NCBI RefSeq assembly: GCF_022829345.1
Contig: NZ_JAKSXV010000082.1
Location: 1 to 64,000 of the forward strand
Source: Methylobacterium sp. J-090
GTDB lineage: Bacteria > Pseudomonadota > Alphaproteobacteria > Rhizobiales > Beijerinckiaceae
Reading direction: 5' to 3'
Length of the DNA: 64,000 bases
Numbering within the stretch: position 1 is the stretch's first letter; every line of letters starts with the position of its first letter. The position numbers were made by a program, and so were the translations under genes. A model generated the notes under the pieces. The model was not told the origin of the DNA. It saw only the letters and a program-made list of their open reading frames with translations, and did not search any database. This document shows positions 30,729 to 38,853 of the stretch, piece after piece.

Positions 30729-31556
30729 CTACCGCCCGAGCGACGCCGCGAGCGCCGGCCACTGTTCCAGAAACTCCGCGCGGGCGCGCAGGCCGCCGGA
30801 GACCGCTTCCTTCGTGTCGTCCTGGTTGAGGCGGGCGAAGACCAGGGTCCGACCGGCCTTCGTCGCCCAGCCGACGTACCAGCCGTAGGCGCGGGCCTCG
30901 TCGAAGCTGCCGTTGGCCTTGCGCGGAAACGCCGTGCCGGTCTTGCCGTGGGCGCTCCAGCCGTCCCCGGCGGGACTCACGGTGACGATCTTCAGGGTTT
31001 CGTCGAGGGTGTGGGCGGAGACCGGCAGGGTCCGGGTGGCGAGTTTTCGCAGGAAAACGATCTGCTCCACGGGCGAGACCTTGAGGGACGACATGATCCA
31101 GGCCCGGTCGAGGCCGTTGTCCTGTCCCGGATCGCCGGAGAAGTCGGCGTTGCCGAAGCCGAGCCGGCCGGTCTCGGCCTCAAGTGTCCCGCGGCCGAGC
31201 TGGTGGGCGATCACCTGCGAGTACCAGACCACCGAGTAGGTCATCCACCGCATCGGGTCGGTCGGCACGCGCCACGCCGCGCCGCCCCAATCCGGGTAGC
31301 CCGGCTTGAAGCTGTGGACCGGCGCGTGGGCGTCGGCGAGCACGCCCGCCTCGAAGCCGATCACCGCCAGCGGGACCTTGAAGGTCGAGGCCGGCGTCAC
31401 CCGGGTGCGGCAATCGCCCTCCTCCCGCAGGATCGCGCCGTCGGCCGCGTCCGCCACCAGGGTGCACAGGGTGCGGGCGGATACGGGCGCGGCGCCCGTC
31501 AGGAGCGCCAGGACGGCGAGGAGGAGCGGGCGCCGGGCGCGGACGTCGGCGCTCAT
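30729..31556 (-). CDS. Class D (OXA-type) beta-lactamase
   Basis: A 275-residue serine beta-lactamase of class D. Start at 31556 (MSADVRARRPL) followed by a signal peptide ending near APVSA. Motifs: STFK with the acylated Ser and carbamylated Lys (PASTFKVPLAV), the SxV motif in YSVVWYSQV, FGN in the place of YGN (GFGNADF), and KTG in HGKTGTAF. All catalytic elements are present, so an active periplasmic enzyme is likely; the substrate range cannot be read from sequence. Its ATG overlaps the stop of a small membrane protein gene upstream on the same strand. Environmental Methylobacterium-type genomes commonly carry such chromosomal enzymes. Confidence 0.92.
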   Translation of the reverse strand: MSADVRARRPLLLAVLALLTGAAPVSARTLCTLVADAADGAILREEGDCRTRVTPASTFKVPLAVIGFEAGVLADAHAPVHSFKPGYPDWGGAAWRVPTDPMRWMTYSVVWYSQVIAHQLGRGTLEAETGRLGFGNADFSGDPGQDNGLDRAWIMSSLKVSPVEQIVFLRKLATRTLPVSAHTLDETLKIVTVSPAGDGWSAHGKTGTAFPRKANGSFDEARAYGWYVGWATKAGRTLVFARLNQDDTKEAVSGGLRARAEFLEQWPALAASLGR

Positions 31557-31828
31557 CGGTCGGGGCGCTCGCAGCGAAAGGCACGGCCGTCGGCGGAGGC
31601 GTGGAGCATCCGGCCCCCGGCCGCCCGGCACTCGGCCGCGCGGGCCTCCATGATCCACTTGTCGGCCAGCGCGAGGCTGAGCGGCACGAGGGTCACGAGT
31701 CCGAGAAACACCGCCACCGCCGCGACGGCCCATCCGGTCCCGCGTGGCGGATCGGGAAAATTCGGCCGCTCCGCCGGGCTGGGGAAGAGGAAGGCCAGGG
31801 TCGTGAGTCCGAGAAGGGTGGCACTCAT
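31553..31828 (-). CDS. Small membrane protein upstream of the beta-lactamase (91 aa)
   Basis: Starts MSATLLGLTTLAFLFPSP. It has a hydrophobic N-terminal segment and a second helix WAVAAVAVFLGLVTLVPLSL, followed by a polar tail with two cysteines (AECRAAGG, AFRCERP). No family recognised. The stop overlaps the beta-lactamase start by 4 bp, so the two are co-translated. This suggests a shared envelope context, but no function can be assigned. Confidence 0.7.
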   Translation of the reverse strand: MSATLLGLTTLAFLFPSPAERPNFPDPPRGTGWAVAAVAVFLGLVTLVPLSLALADKWIMEARAAECRAAGGRMLHASADGRAFRCERPDR

Positions 31829-31977
31829 GGGCAGGTTGCATTCATGGGGGAGCCCGTGCTGTCAGCCGGTCGAGCATAGCCGCCGGGTCGCCCGTGGGCA
31901 GGTGACCATGGGAAGCACCGGGCTCCGTCCGACCCGAGGTCACCCGCTGGACAGCGCTCCCGCGAACGCGAACATCC

Positions 31978-32442
31978 TCACGTCGCGATGTCGGCGCGAA
32001 ACGTCGGGGCCGATGCCGGGACGGGTCCCTGGCACGCGCAGGTGAGCCCCGCATGTGGGTCGGCCCCCTTCCGGGCCGGCTCCTCGCAGGTGAGCAGACG
32101 CTGGAGCAGATGCGCCATCGGCGCACGCTGGTAGGGCTTCTGCAGGACCGGAACGCCCCGATAGGCGGCCTCCACGCCCTCGACGCCGTAGCCCGTGGCG
32201 AACAGGAATGGCAGGCAGCGCTCGAACAGCACATCCGCGATCGGGTAGCTGCGGGCGTCGCCGAGGTTCACGTCGAGAACGGCCGCGTCGAATTCGCCCG
32301 TCCGGGCCTGCACCAGGGCCTTGTCGAGCCGCATGGCGACGAGGACCTCGCAGCCGAGCTCCATCAGCATGTCCTCGGCCAGCATGGCCACGAGACTCTC
32401 GTCCTCGACCAGCAGCACCCGGCGTCCCTGGAGCAGCGTCAT
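31978..32442 (-). CDS. Single-domain response regulator
   Basis: A 154-residue receiver without output domain. VLLVEDESLVAMLAEDMLMELG holds the acidic pocket, AVLDVNLGD the phospho-Asp, LFATGYG the switch Thr and LQKPYQ the conserved Lys. About 30 C-terminal residues lie beyond the fold, with two cysteines. Its start overlaps the stop of the HWE histidine kinase gene (ATGA), making it the cognate phospho-acceptor. Such stand-alone receivers often act as phosphate sinks or talk to partner proteins. Confidence 0.9.
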   Translation of the reverse strand: MTLLQGRRVLLVEDESLVAMLAEDMLMELGCEVLVAMRLDKALVQARTGEFDAAVLDVNLGDARSYPIADVLFERCLPFLFATGYGVEGVEAAYRGVPVLQKPYQRAPMAHLLQRLLTCEEPARKGADPHAGLTCACQGPVPASAPTFRADIAT

Positions 32443-33569
32443 AGGGCTGCCTGCCGTTCGATCACGTCCTGTCCCATCCATCCCAACGTGACCAGAGGAA
32501 TTTTGAGCCCGCACACCACCCCTGCGCTGCGGTAATCGATCTCGGCGCTCCCGTCGAACTCCAGGGGCAGCTGCCGTTCGATCAGCCGCGACCCGAATCC
32601 CTTCCGGGTCGGCTCTGCAACTTCGGGACCGCCCTGCTCCTCCCACACCAGATCGAGCTGCTGCCGGCCATCGTCCATGGCCGCGAGGGACCAGAGGATG
32701 GAGACGCGCCCTTCGGGCACGGAGAGGGCACCGTACTTCGCCGCGTTGGTCATCAGCTCGTGAAGGGCCATGGACAGGGTCACCGCCACCTTCGGATGCA
32801 GCCGCGCGTCCGGCCCCTCCACGCGAAAGCGGTTCACGTCGAGCTCGGCCAGGAGGTGTGGCGCCAGGGCGCGCTCGACGACGCTGCGCAGGCTGGCGCT
32901 CTCCCAATTGTCCGCGACGAGGACGTTGTGGGCCGTCGAGAGGGCGACCATTCGGGCGTCGAACACGCTCCGCGCGGCCTGATCGGCCTGACCCCGGAAC
33001 GTCTGGGCGGCGATGGACTGCACCGTCGCCAGGGTGTTCTTCACCCGGTGGTTCAATTCGTTGAGGAGCAGGCGCTGGCGCTCGGCCGCCGCCTTCTCCT
33101 CGCTGATGTCGAGCACCTCGATGATGGTGCCGATGATGTTGGCGGAATCGTCGCGGATCGGGCTCGCGGTGAAGCCGACGGGATAGAAGTGCCCGTCCGC
33201 GTGGACGAAGACCTCCTCGCCGCGCTCGTGGTTGTTCTGCGGGAACGCGCGGTCGATGGCGCATTCCGCCAGCGGAAACGGGCGGCCGTCGGGATAGGTG
33301 TGGTGCACGATGTCGTGAAGCGGGCAGTCGCGCGCGAGCACCTCGGCGAGGGTGTAGCCGGTGAGCTGCTCGGCGGCGCGGTTCATGTAGATGCAGTGCT
33401 GGCGGTCATCCATGAGGAAGATCGACACCGATGCGTTGTTGAGCACCGCGTTGAGGCGGCGCTCCGTCTCGAAGAGCTGGTCGCCCCGGCGCAGGGTCGC
33501 GAGCGACGCCGCCGCCAGGGCGGACGATTGCAGAGGCTGCCGGGACTGCGGCACGGCGTGATCCTTCAC
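32439..33569 (-). CDS. HWE-family PAS sensor histidine kinase
   Basis: A 376-residue soluble kinase. A PAS domain (about 35-160) includes ILMDDRQHCIYMNRAAEQLTGY-like sequence, typical of a sensor for light, redox or small molecules. The dimerisation box LNELNHRVKNTLATVQSIA carries the phospho-His. The ATPase half has ELMTNAAKYGAL and the WEE motif (LDLVWEEQGG), which together with the His define the HWE family common in Rhizobiales. There are no membrane helices. The PAS part lacks the NCRFLQ cysteine motif of LOV domains, so blue-light sensing is not indicated. The downstream receiver gene overlaps. Confidence 0.92.
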   Translation of the reverse strand: MKDHAVPQSRQPLQSSALAAASLATLRRGDQLFETERRLNAVLNNASVSIFLMDDRQHCIYMNRAAEQLTGYTLAEVLARDCPLHDIVHHTYPDGRPFPLAECAIDRAFPQNNHERGEEVFVHADGHFYPVGFTASPIRDDSANIIGTIIEVLDISEEKAAAERQRLLLNELNHRVKNTLATVQSIAAQTFRGQADQAARSVFDARMVALSTAHNVLVADNWESASLRSVVERALAPHLLAELDVNRFRVEGPDARLHPKVAVTLSMALHELMTNAAKYGALSVPEGRVSILWSLAAMDDGRQQLDLVWEEQGGPEVAEPTRKGFGSRLIERQLPLEFDGSAEIDYRSAGVVCGLKIPLVTLGWMGQDVIERQAAL

Positions 33570-33755
33570 TGAGGTTGCGCAAGCCCGTGCACCGAACGGA
33601 CGGGTCCCGTCAACGGTGGGGAGCGGTTCGCTCCGGCCGGCAGTACACGGGCCCCGGTCGCGCGGTGCCGGCGGCAGCGCGTGATCCGTTTTCTCGGAAC
33701 GGTCCGGTCCCTGGGGGGTTGGTCACCCAATCATCACGACAGCAGGAGATACCGA

Positions 33756-34133
33756 ATGCGCACTCTCGCACTCGTCTCGACCGCCGTTCTCGGTCTCGGC
33801 ATCCTCGCATCGGCTCCGGCCGAGGCGCGCGGCTACGGCTACGGTCACGGCGGATACGGCCATGGCGGCTACGGCGGCGGCTTCGCCCGCCACGGCGGTG
33901 GCTATGGCCGCGGCTACGGCGGTTACGGGCGCCGTGGCATCGGCACCGGTGCGGCCGTCGGCCTCGGCATCGCCGGGCTCGCCGCGGGTGCCATCGCCGC
34001 CGGCTCCTATGGCGGCGGCTACGGCTACCCGGCCTATGGCGGCTATTCCTATGGCGGCCCGCGCGCGGTCGGCTACGGCTACGCACCGGCCTATGGCTAC
34101 GGCAGCGGTGGCTATTACGGCTACGGCTACTGA
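33756..34133 (+). CDS. Secreted Gly/Tyr-rich low-complexity protein (125 aa)
   Basis: A signal peptide MRTLALVSTAVLGLGILASA ends near PAEA. The mature chain is dominated by Gly and Tyr with short GYGHGGYGHGG and GYGYG repeats, broken by one hydrophobic GTGAAVGLGIAGLAAGAIAAG segment that could insert in a membrane. CAGGAGATACCGA precedes the ATG, and a good terminator follows. Similar exported Gly/Tyr-rich proteins are frequent in Methylobacterium and other Rhizobiales without known function. Surface or envelope stress roles are guesses. The sequence may phase separate or self-associate through Tyr and Gly. Confidence 0.85.
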   Translation: MRTLALVSTAVLGLGILASAPAEARGYGYGHGGYGHGGYGGGFARHGGGYGRGYGGYGRRGIGTGAAVGLGIAGLAAGAIAAGSYGGGYGYPAYGGYSYGGPRAVGYGYAPAYGYGSGGYYGYGY

Positions 34134-34160
34134 GACCCTCGGGTCACGAGACGGATAAGG

Positions 34161-34185
34161 GGGTCGCCGAGAGGCGGCCCTTTTT
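34161..34185 (+). terminator. Rho-independent terminator of the Gly/Tyr-rich gene
   Basis: GGGTCGCC-GAGA-GGCGGCCC stem (one G-T pair) followed by TTTTT, 28 bp after the stop. Confidence 0.85.
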
Positions 34186-34291
34186 CGTTGTCGGACCGGT
34201 CGCGGGCGACGGGTGAGCGAGCCGGAAGGCCCCTTCACCGAACCGTCGCCTGCGCCTCAGTGCCGCCGCGCTCGCCCCGCACACCGGCCCG

Positions 34292-34651
34292 ATGACGCAC
34301 GTTTCCCGGTTCCTCGCGTGGATTCTCCTGGCCGCCCTGATCTTCGCCACGCTGGCGCCGATCGGATTGCGCCCGGTCAGCGGAGCGCCCGTCGGCCTGG
34401 AACGGTTCGGTGCCTTCGCCGTCCTCGGCTTCCTGTTCGCCTCCGGATACCCGCGTCGTCGCTGGGAGGTCCTCGCGCTGGTCACCCTCGCGGGGGCCGG
34501 GCTGGAGGTACTCCAGATGCTGGAGGCGACCCGGCACGGCCGGATGAGCGACGGCCTCGTGAAGATCGCCGGAGGGGGGTTCGGCGTCACCGCCGCGATG
34601 GTGCTGAGCCGCGTCTCGGCCCGCGCCGGGGCCGCCGTCGGGCGCCCCTGA
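34292..34651 (+). CDS. VanZ-like small membrane protein (119 aa)
   Basis: Four hydrophobic segments: SRFLAWILLAALIFATLAPI, FGAFAVLGFLFASGY, VLALVTLAGAGLEVLQML and GVTAAMVLSRVSA. The conserved pattern ERFGAFAVLG ... GLEVLQ ... RHGRMSDGLVKIAGG matches VanZ-family proteins, named after a teicoplanin-resistance protein, whose molecular function is not settled. No resistance role can be assumed. It is monocistronic with no obvious partner. Confidence 0.75.
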   Translation: MTHVSRFLAWILLAALIFATLAPIGLRPVSGAPVGLERFGAFAVLGFLFASGYPRRRWEVLALVTLAGAGLEVLQMLEATRHGRMSDGLVKIAGGGFGVTAAMVLSRVSARAGAAVGRP

Positions 34652-34758
34652 ACGTCACGCTGCCCGGTTTCCCCGAACGCCGGAAGACCGGCTTCCGGGA
34701 GAGACTTGACCCTGAAACGCCGAGGTCCGACATGCGCGTCCTGGGCGGGGGATCGGAC

Positions 34759-34941
34759 ATGGCCGGGCTGAAGGACAAACGGGGCTTCATCGACAAGGAC
34801 CGTCTCGACCTGTCGGAGCGCAAGGCCGTCGAGTTCTGGATGAAGCGGTGGGGCGTCACCCAGGACCAGCTCACGACCGCGCACCGGAAGGCCGGCCGGA
34901 TGGTCAAGGACATCGCGGCGGAACTCGGCAAGAAGCGGTAG
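34759..34941 (+). CDS. DUF3606 domain protein (60 aa)
   Basis: MAGLKDKRGFIDKDRLDLSE followed by KAVEFWMKRWGVTQDQLTTA and a KAGRMVKDIAAELGKK tail is the DUF3606 pattern, a small soluble helical domain of unknown function widespread in Rhizobiales. The start at 34759 is preceded by GGGGGA at good spacing; an in-frame ATG at 34732 is the alternative. Confidence 0.8.
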   Translation: MAGLKDKRGFIDKDRLDLSERKAVEFWMKRWGVTQDQLTTAHRKAGRMVKDIAAELGKKR

Positions 34942-35017
34942 GCGCTTAAGGTCCGTCGTGCCGCCTCGACGCGACGCGCCGCTTGGAGCGCCCGGGGCGA
35001 GCCCTACCTTACCCGCC

Positions 35018-35203
35018 ATGACACAGGTGCCCGACGACAACCTCGACCATTACACGCTGGGCTTCCACGCCCCCCGAAAGGGCCTGCGCCGGCAGGACTG
35101 CCCCTACGCGGAGGGCACCGACGCGCACGCCCAGTGGATCGCCGGCTACGACGCGGCGGTGAAGGCGGCCGGGGACGGGAGCACGGACCCGGTCCGCGGA
35201 TGA
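35018..35203 (+). CDS. Rmf/CrpP-fold small protein (61 aa)
   Basis: The core GLRRQDCPYAEGTDAHAQWI and GYDAAVKAAG has the invariant Cys-Pro-Tyr and the WI(A)GY motif of the Rmf/CrpP fold. Ribosome modulation factor dimerises 70S ribosomes in starvation. CrpP-like members were once reported as drug-modifying, a claim that has been disputed. I infer a ribosome- or RNA-binding role, without direct support. It is followed after about 120 bp by tRNA-Leu on the other strand. Confidence 0.75.
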   Translation: MTQVPDDNLDHYTLGFHAPRKGLRRQDCPYAEGTDAHAQWIAGYDAAVKAAGDGSTDPVRG

Positions 35204-35321
35204 TCGCCGGAGCCGTGGGGCGGGCCAGTGTGGCGATGGGGCCGGTGTATCATCCGCGCGGCGACGCGTCGGGACGGCGCGCGCGGGACAGGACGGCACC
35301 CGGCCGGCGCGGTCCAGGTTT

Positions 35322-35408
35322 TGGTGCGGACGGCGGGACTCGAACCCGCACAGCCTTGCGGCCGCAAGATTTTAAGTCTCGTGCGTCTACCGGTTTCGCC
35401 ACGTCCGC
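35322..35408 (-). tRNA. tRNA-Leu (anticodon UAA)
   Basis: On the minus strand the acceptor GCGGACG pairs with CGTCCGC, followed by A and an encoded CCA. The D-arm GTGGCGAAACCGGTAGACGC is typical of bacterial tRNA-Leu. The anticodon loop CTTAAAA has UAA, a long variable arm follows, and the T-arm is GCGGGTTCGAGTCCCGC. It reads UUA and, by wobble, UUG codons, which are rare in this GC-rich genome. Confidence 0.96.
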
Positions 35409-35445
35409 ATGCCGGCTCCTGCGGTAGCGGGGCGAACGTCCGAGA

Positions 35446-36636
35446 TCAAGGCGTCCAGCCGTAGAGCCAGCGGTAGCGGCGGGTCATGCCGGCGGGGCCG
35501 AGGCGGCGCATCACCGTGTTGCGGACGGCGCCGACGAGGGCGCCGGCGTGGTAGCTGCGGCCGTTGGCGCGGGCGGCGGCGCGGACTTTCCGCACGCGGG
35601 CCGTGCGGGCTTTGGCGTAGGCGGCGAGGGCCTCGGGCACCGGCGCGGCGGCGAGGCAGGCGGCCAGGGTGGCGGCATCCTCCACGGCGAGGGCCGCGCC
35701 CTGCGCCAGGAACGGCAGGATCGGGTGGCCGGCGTCGCCCAGGAGCGCGAGGCGGCCGCGTGCCAGGGGTCTGGCCGGCGGGCGATCGACCAGGGACCAG
35801 ACCAGCCAGGAATCGGGCACGTTGAGGAGGGCGGCGAGCGGTGCCGCCGCGTCGGGGAAGCGCGCGCGCAGGACCGCCGGCTCGCCGAGCTGGCCCCAAT
35901 CGTCGGTGCCGGCGCGCTCGGGCACCACGGCGACGACGTTGAGGTGGCTGCCGCCCTGGATCGGGTAATGCACCACGTGGCGGTCGCGGCCGAGCCACAG
36001 GCCGGTCGCCTCGCCGTCGAGTTCGGGCGGCACCGCCTCGCGCGGCACCAGCGCCCGCCACGCCGCCGCGCGCCACGGGCGCAGGGGCACGGTGTCGAGG
36101 TGGCCGCGCAGGCGCGAGCGCACGCCGTCGGCCCCGACCGCGAGGTCGGCGACGAACGTCTCCGAGCGGGCGCCCTGGTGGCTCTCCAGGGTGAGGCTGA
36201 TCGCGTCGGGCGCCTCGACGAGGCCGGTGACGTCGCGGCCCATGAGCAGGCGGATGCCGGCGCGGCCCCGCACGGCGTCGAGGAGCAGGGTCTGCAGGTC
36301 GGCCCGGTGGATCACGTAGTAGGGCGCGCCGAAGCTCTCGCGGTGCGCGGGCCCGAGGGGGATCTCGCCGAGGGTGCGGCCGGTGGCGAGGGCGCGCACC
36401 ACCACGCCCGGCGGCTCGCTCGCGGCCCGGCGGAGCGCCGCGCCGAGGCCGAGGCCGATGAGCACGCGGCTGGCGTTGGGCGAGAGCTGAAGGCCGGCGC
36501 CGACCTCGCTGAAGCCGGTGCGGCGCTCGATGAGGGTGACGTCGTGGCCGGCCGCGTCGAGGGCGAGCGCCGCCGTGAGGCCGCCGATCCCCGCGCCGAC
36601 GATGGCGACCCGATGGCCCGGTCCGGTGGGAGGCAC
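35446..36636 (-). CDS. FAD-dependent monooxygenase (salicylate hydroxylase/UbiH-like)
   Basis: A 396-residue class A flavoprotein monooxygenase. The FAD-binding GxGxxG motif is VAIVGAGIGGLTAALALDAAG, with the acidic end of strand 2 in TLIERR. The DG motif is LAVGADGVRSRLRG and the GD motif LALLGDAGHPILPFLAQGA. These fit 3-hydroxybenzoate or salicylate hydroxylase-like enzymes that add one oxygen to an aromatic substrate with NAD(P)H. I use GTG 36636 as start, 5 bp after the stop of the zinc-finger gene. The substrate is unknown. Confidence 0.9.
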   Translation of the reverse strand: MPPTGPGHRVAIVGAGIGGLTAALALDAAGHDVTLIERRTGFSEVGAGLQLSPNASRVLIGLGLGAALRRAASEPPGVVVRALATGRTLGEIPLGPAHRESFGAPYYVIHRADLQTLLLDAVRGRAGIRLLMGRDVTGLVEAPDAISLTLESHQGARSETFVADLAVGADGVRSRLRGHLDTVPLRPWRAAAWRALVPREAVPPELDGEATGLWLGRDRHVVHYPIQGGSHLNVVAVVPERAGTDDWGQLGEPAVLRARFPDAAAPLAALLNVPDSWLVWSLVDRPPARPLARGRLALLGDAGHPILPFLAQGAALAVEDAATLAACLAAAPVPEALAAYAKARTARVRKVRAAARANGRSYHAGALVGAVRNTVMRRLGPAGMTRRYRWLYGWTP

Positions 36637-36641
36637 GGGGC

Positions 36642-36896
36642 TCAGGCGGCGGCCGTGGTCCGGTCGTCCCACACGCAGGCCGCCGGATCGGCGGTGCCGG
36701 CCTTCAGGCCCGGGCGGTGCCGATAGAGCGTCGAGCAGTACTGGCAGATGATCTCGTCCTCCGTGCCCATGTCGAGGAACACGTGCGGATGGTCGAAGGG
36801 CGGGCGCGCGCCGATGCACATGAACTCCCGCGATCCGACCTGGATCACCGCGACCCCGAGGTCGTTGTGGAAGTGCGGCACCGCCTTGTCAGCCAT
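36642..36896 (-). CDS. CHCC-type zinc-finger domain protein (84 aa)
   Basis: A small soluble protein with the CHCC zinc pattern seen as FMCIGARPPFDHPHVFLDMG and EIICQYCSTLYR (one Cys, one His, then CxxC). The domain is shared with NDUFS6 of complex I and with bacterial stand-alone members. Start MADKAVPHFHNDLGV at 36896. Close spacing to the flavin monooxygenase suggests co-transcription. Function of the stand-alone protein is not established. Confidence 0.88.
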   Translation of the reverse strand: MADKAVPHFHNDLGVAVIQVGSREFMCIGARPPFDHPHVFLDMGTEDEIICQYCSTLYRHRPGLKAGTADPAACVWDDRTTAAA

Positions 36897-37078
36897 CGTC
36901 CCGTCCTGCCTGCCGGCCCGTCGAAACCCGTCCGGGCGCCTGTTCGTCGAGACACGGTGTCTAGCCCCTCCCCGGCCCGGCGCCTAGCCCGATCGGGCCC
37001 GCCTAGGGGCTAGGGTTGGCCTCGCCCGCCCGGGGTCGTACAGAGGAGCTTTCCCGGCCAGCCACGAAACGCCCGCCC

Positions 37079-37909
37079 ATGACCCAGAACGATCAGGCCG
37101 TCTCCGACACCGGACGGCGCTCGCCCGAGCCGCCGATCCACGGGCCGGAGGGGTTCGAGGGCATGCGCAAGGCCGGCCGCCTCACGGCCGAGGCCCTCGA
37201 CGTGCTGATGGAGGCCGTGGCGCCGGGCGTGACCACGGAGGCCCTGGACCAACTTGCCTACACCTTCGCCATGGACCACGGCGCCTACCCGGCCTCCCTG
37301 CTCTACCGGGGCTACCCGAAGTCGATCTGCACCTCCATCAACCACGTGGTCTGCCACGGCATCCCCAACGACAAGCCCCTGCGCGAGGGCGACATCGTCA
37401 ACCTCGACATCTGCCTCATCGTCGAGGGCTGGCACGGCGATTCCAGCCGCATGGCCTATGTCGGCGAGGTGCCGCGCAAAGCCCAGCGCCTGTGCGAGAT
37501 CACCCACGAATGCCTCATGCGCGGCATCGCGGCGATCAAGCCCGGCGGCTCGACCACCGATATCGGCCGGGCGATCCAGGCCTATGCCGAGGCCGAGCGC
37601 TGCTCCGTGGTGCGCGACTTCTGCGGCCACGGCCTCGGGCGCCTCTACCACGACGCGCCGACCATCCTGCACTACGCCGAGCCGAGCTACGACGTGACGT
37701 TCAAGCCCGGCCAGTTCTTCACCGTGGAGCCGATGATCAACCTCGGACGCCCCGCCGTGAAGGTGCTGTCCGACGGCTGGACGGCGGTGACGCGGGACCG
37801 CTCGCTCTCGGCCCAGTTCGAGCACACGGTAGCGGTGACGGAGACGGGCGCCGAGATCTTCACCTTCTCGCCGAAAGGCCTGCATCAGCCGGTCAATCCG
37901 GCGGCCTGA
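37079..37909 (+). CDS. map: Methionine aminopeptidase, type I
   Basis: A 276-residue enzyme that removes initiator Met from nascent proteins. I start at 37079 (MTQNDQAVSD), since 21 earlier codons are unconserved. Metal ligands: Asp in DIVNLDICL, Asp in WHGDSSR, His in CGHGLGRLYHD, Glu in FFTVEPM and Glu in FEHTVAV. The S1 pocket Cys/His sequence INHVVCHGIP is present. It is followed 9 bp later by radC, the common alphaproteobacterial pair. Confidence 0.96.
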   Translation: MTQNDQAVSDTGRRSPEPPIHGPEGFEGMRKAGRLTAEALDVLMEAVAPGVTTEALDQLAYTFAMDHGAYPASLLYRGYPKSICTSINHVVCHGIPNDKPLREGDIVNLDICLIVEGWHGDSSRMAYVGEVPRKAQRLCEITHECLMRGIAAIKPGGSTTDIGRAIQAYAEAERCSVVRDFCGHGLGRLYHDAPTILHYAEPSYDVTFKPGQFFTVEPMINLGRPAVKVLSDGWTAVTRDRSLSAQFEHTVAVTETGAEIFTFSPKGLHQPVNPAA

Positions 37910-37918
37910 GCCTCTCCC

Positions 37919-38653
37919 GTGGGCGCCCGCCGACCTCCCGACGCTCCCCTGCCGTCCGGCGAGGCCGGGCCGGCGGAGACCGAACCGCACTATCTCGGCC
38001 ACCGCGACCGCCTGCGCGCCCGGTTCGCACAGGGCGGTGCCGACGCGCTGCCGGATTACGAGCTCCTCGAACTTGCCTTGTTTCGCGCCATTCCCCGGCG
38101 CGACGTGAAGCCCCTGGCGAAGGCGCTGATCCGGCGCTTCGGCAGCTTCGCCGAGGTGATCTCGGCCGAACCGGCCCGACTTGCCGAGATCGAAGGCATC
38201 GGCGCCGGCGTCATCGCCGACCTGAAGCTCATCGAAGCGGCAGGCCATCGGCTGGCCCGGGGCGCCATCGCGGCCCGGCCGCTGCTGTCGTCGTGGAGCG
38301 CGGTGCTGGACTATTGCCGCGCCACCATGGCGTTCGCGGCCCGCGAGCAGTTCCGGGTGCTGTTCCTCGACCGGCGCAACCACCTCATCGCCGACGAGGT
38401 CCAGGGGCGCGGCACCGTCGACCACACGCCGGTCTATCCCCGCGAGGTGGCGCGCCGGGCGCTGGAACTGTCGGCGACCGCCATCATCCTCGCCCACAAC
38501 CATCCGTCCGGCGACCCCACCCCCTCGGCGGCCGATATCCGGATGACCCGCGAGATCGTCGGTGTCCTCGACCCCCTCGGCATCGTCGTCCACGACCACG
38601 TGATCCTCGGGCGCGAGGGCCACGCGAGCTTCAAGGGTCTGAAGCTGATCTGA
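37919..38653 (+). CDS. radC: RadC-family JAB/MPN protein
   Basis: A 244-residue protein with a helix-hairpin-helix region ([20 protein letters not shown], about residues 82-101) and a JAMM metalloprotease-like domain with [14 protein letters not shown], the zinc-binding HxH-x7-D signature. RadC was named for a radiation phenotype that was later traced to another gene. The real role, perhaps in DNA metabolism, is unsettled. GTG start at 37919 near the map stop; downstream starts are possible because the first 20 residues are Pro-rich and unconserved. Confidence 0.92.
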   Translation: MGARRPPDAPLPSGEAGPAETEPHYLGHRDRLRARFAQGGADALPDYELLELALFRAIPRRDVKPLAKALIRRFGSFAEVISAEPARLAEIEGIGAGVIADLKLIEAAGHRLARGAIAARPLLSSWSAVLDYCRATMAFAAREQFRVLFLDRRNHLIADEVQGRGTVDHTPVYPREVARRALELSATAIILAHNHPSGDPTPSAADIRMTREIVGVLDPLGIVVHDHVILGREGHASFKGLKLI

Positions 38654-38853
38654 CCGTGGGTCGGGAAACATCCTCCCGCCGGTGTCGTCCCGCCGTCACC
38701 GGCCCCGGCACGTTTCGTCAGAGACACGGTGCCGCCCCCGCGTTCGGCATGTTAGCGTGCCCGCCAAGGGGTCCGTCGAGACCTCGAACGGCTGGCCGGC
38801 CCGCCCCTGGCGCGCCTCTTGCCTGGAACTAGGCGTTATAAGGGGAGGCGCAC

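Noticed and set aside
33610..34238. Arg-rich and Ala/Val-rich ORFs opposite the Gly/Tyr-rich gene
   Set aside because: They are complements of the repetitive GGY/TAC codons and have no start signals.
35446..36896. Horizontal island next to tRNA-Leu
   Set aside because: The flavin monooxygenase and zinc-finger genes have the same composition as their neighbours. There is no integrase and no repeat of the tRNA 3' end in view.
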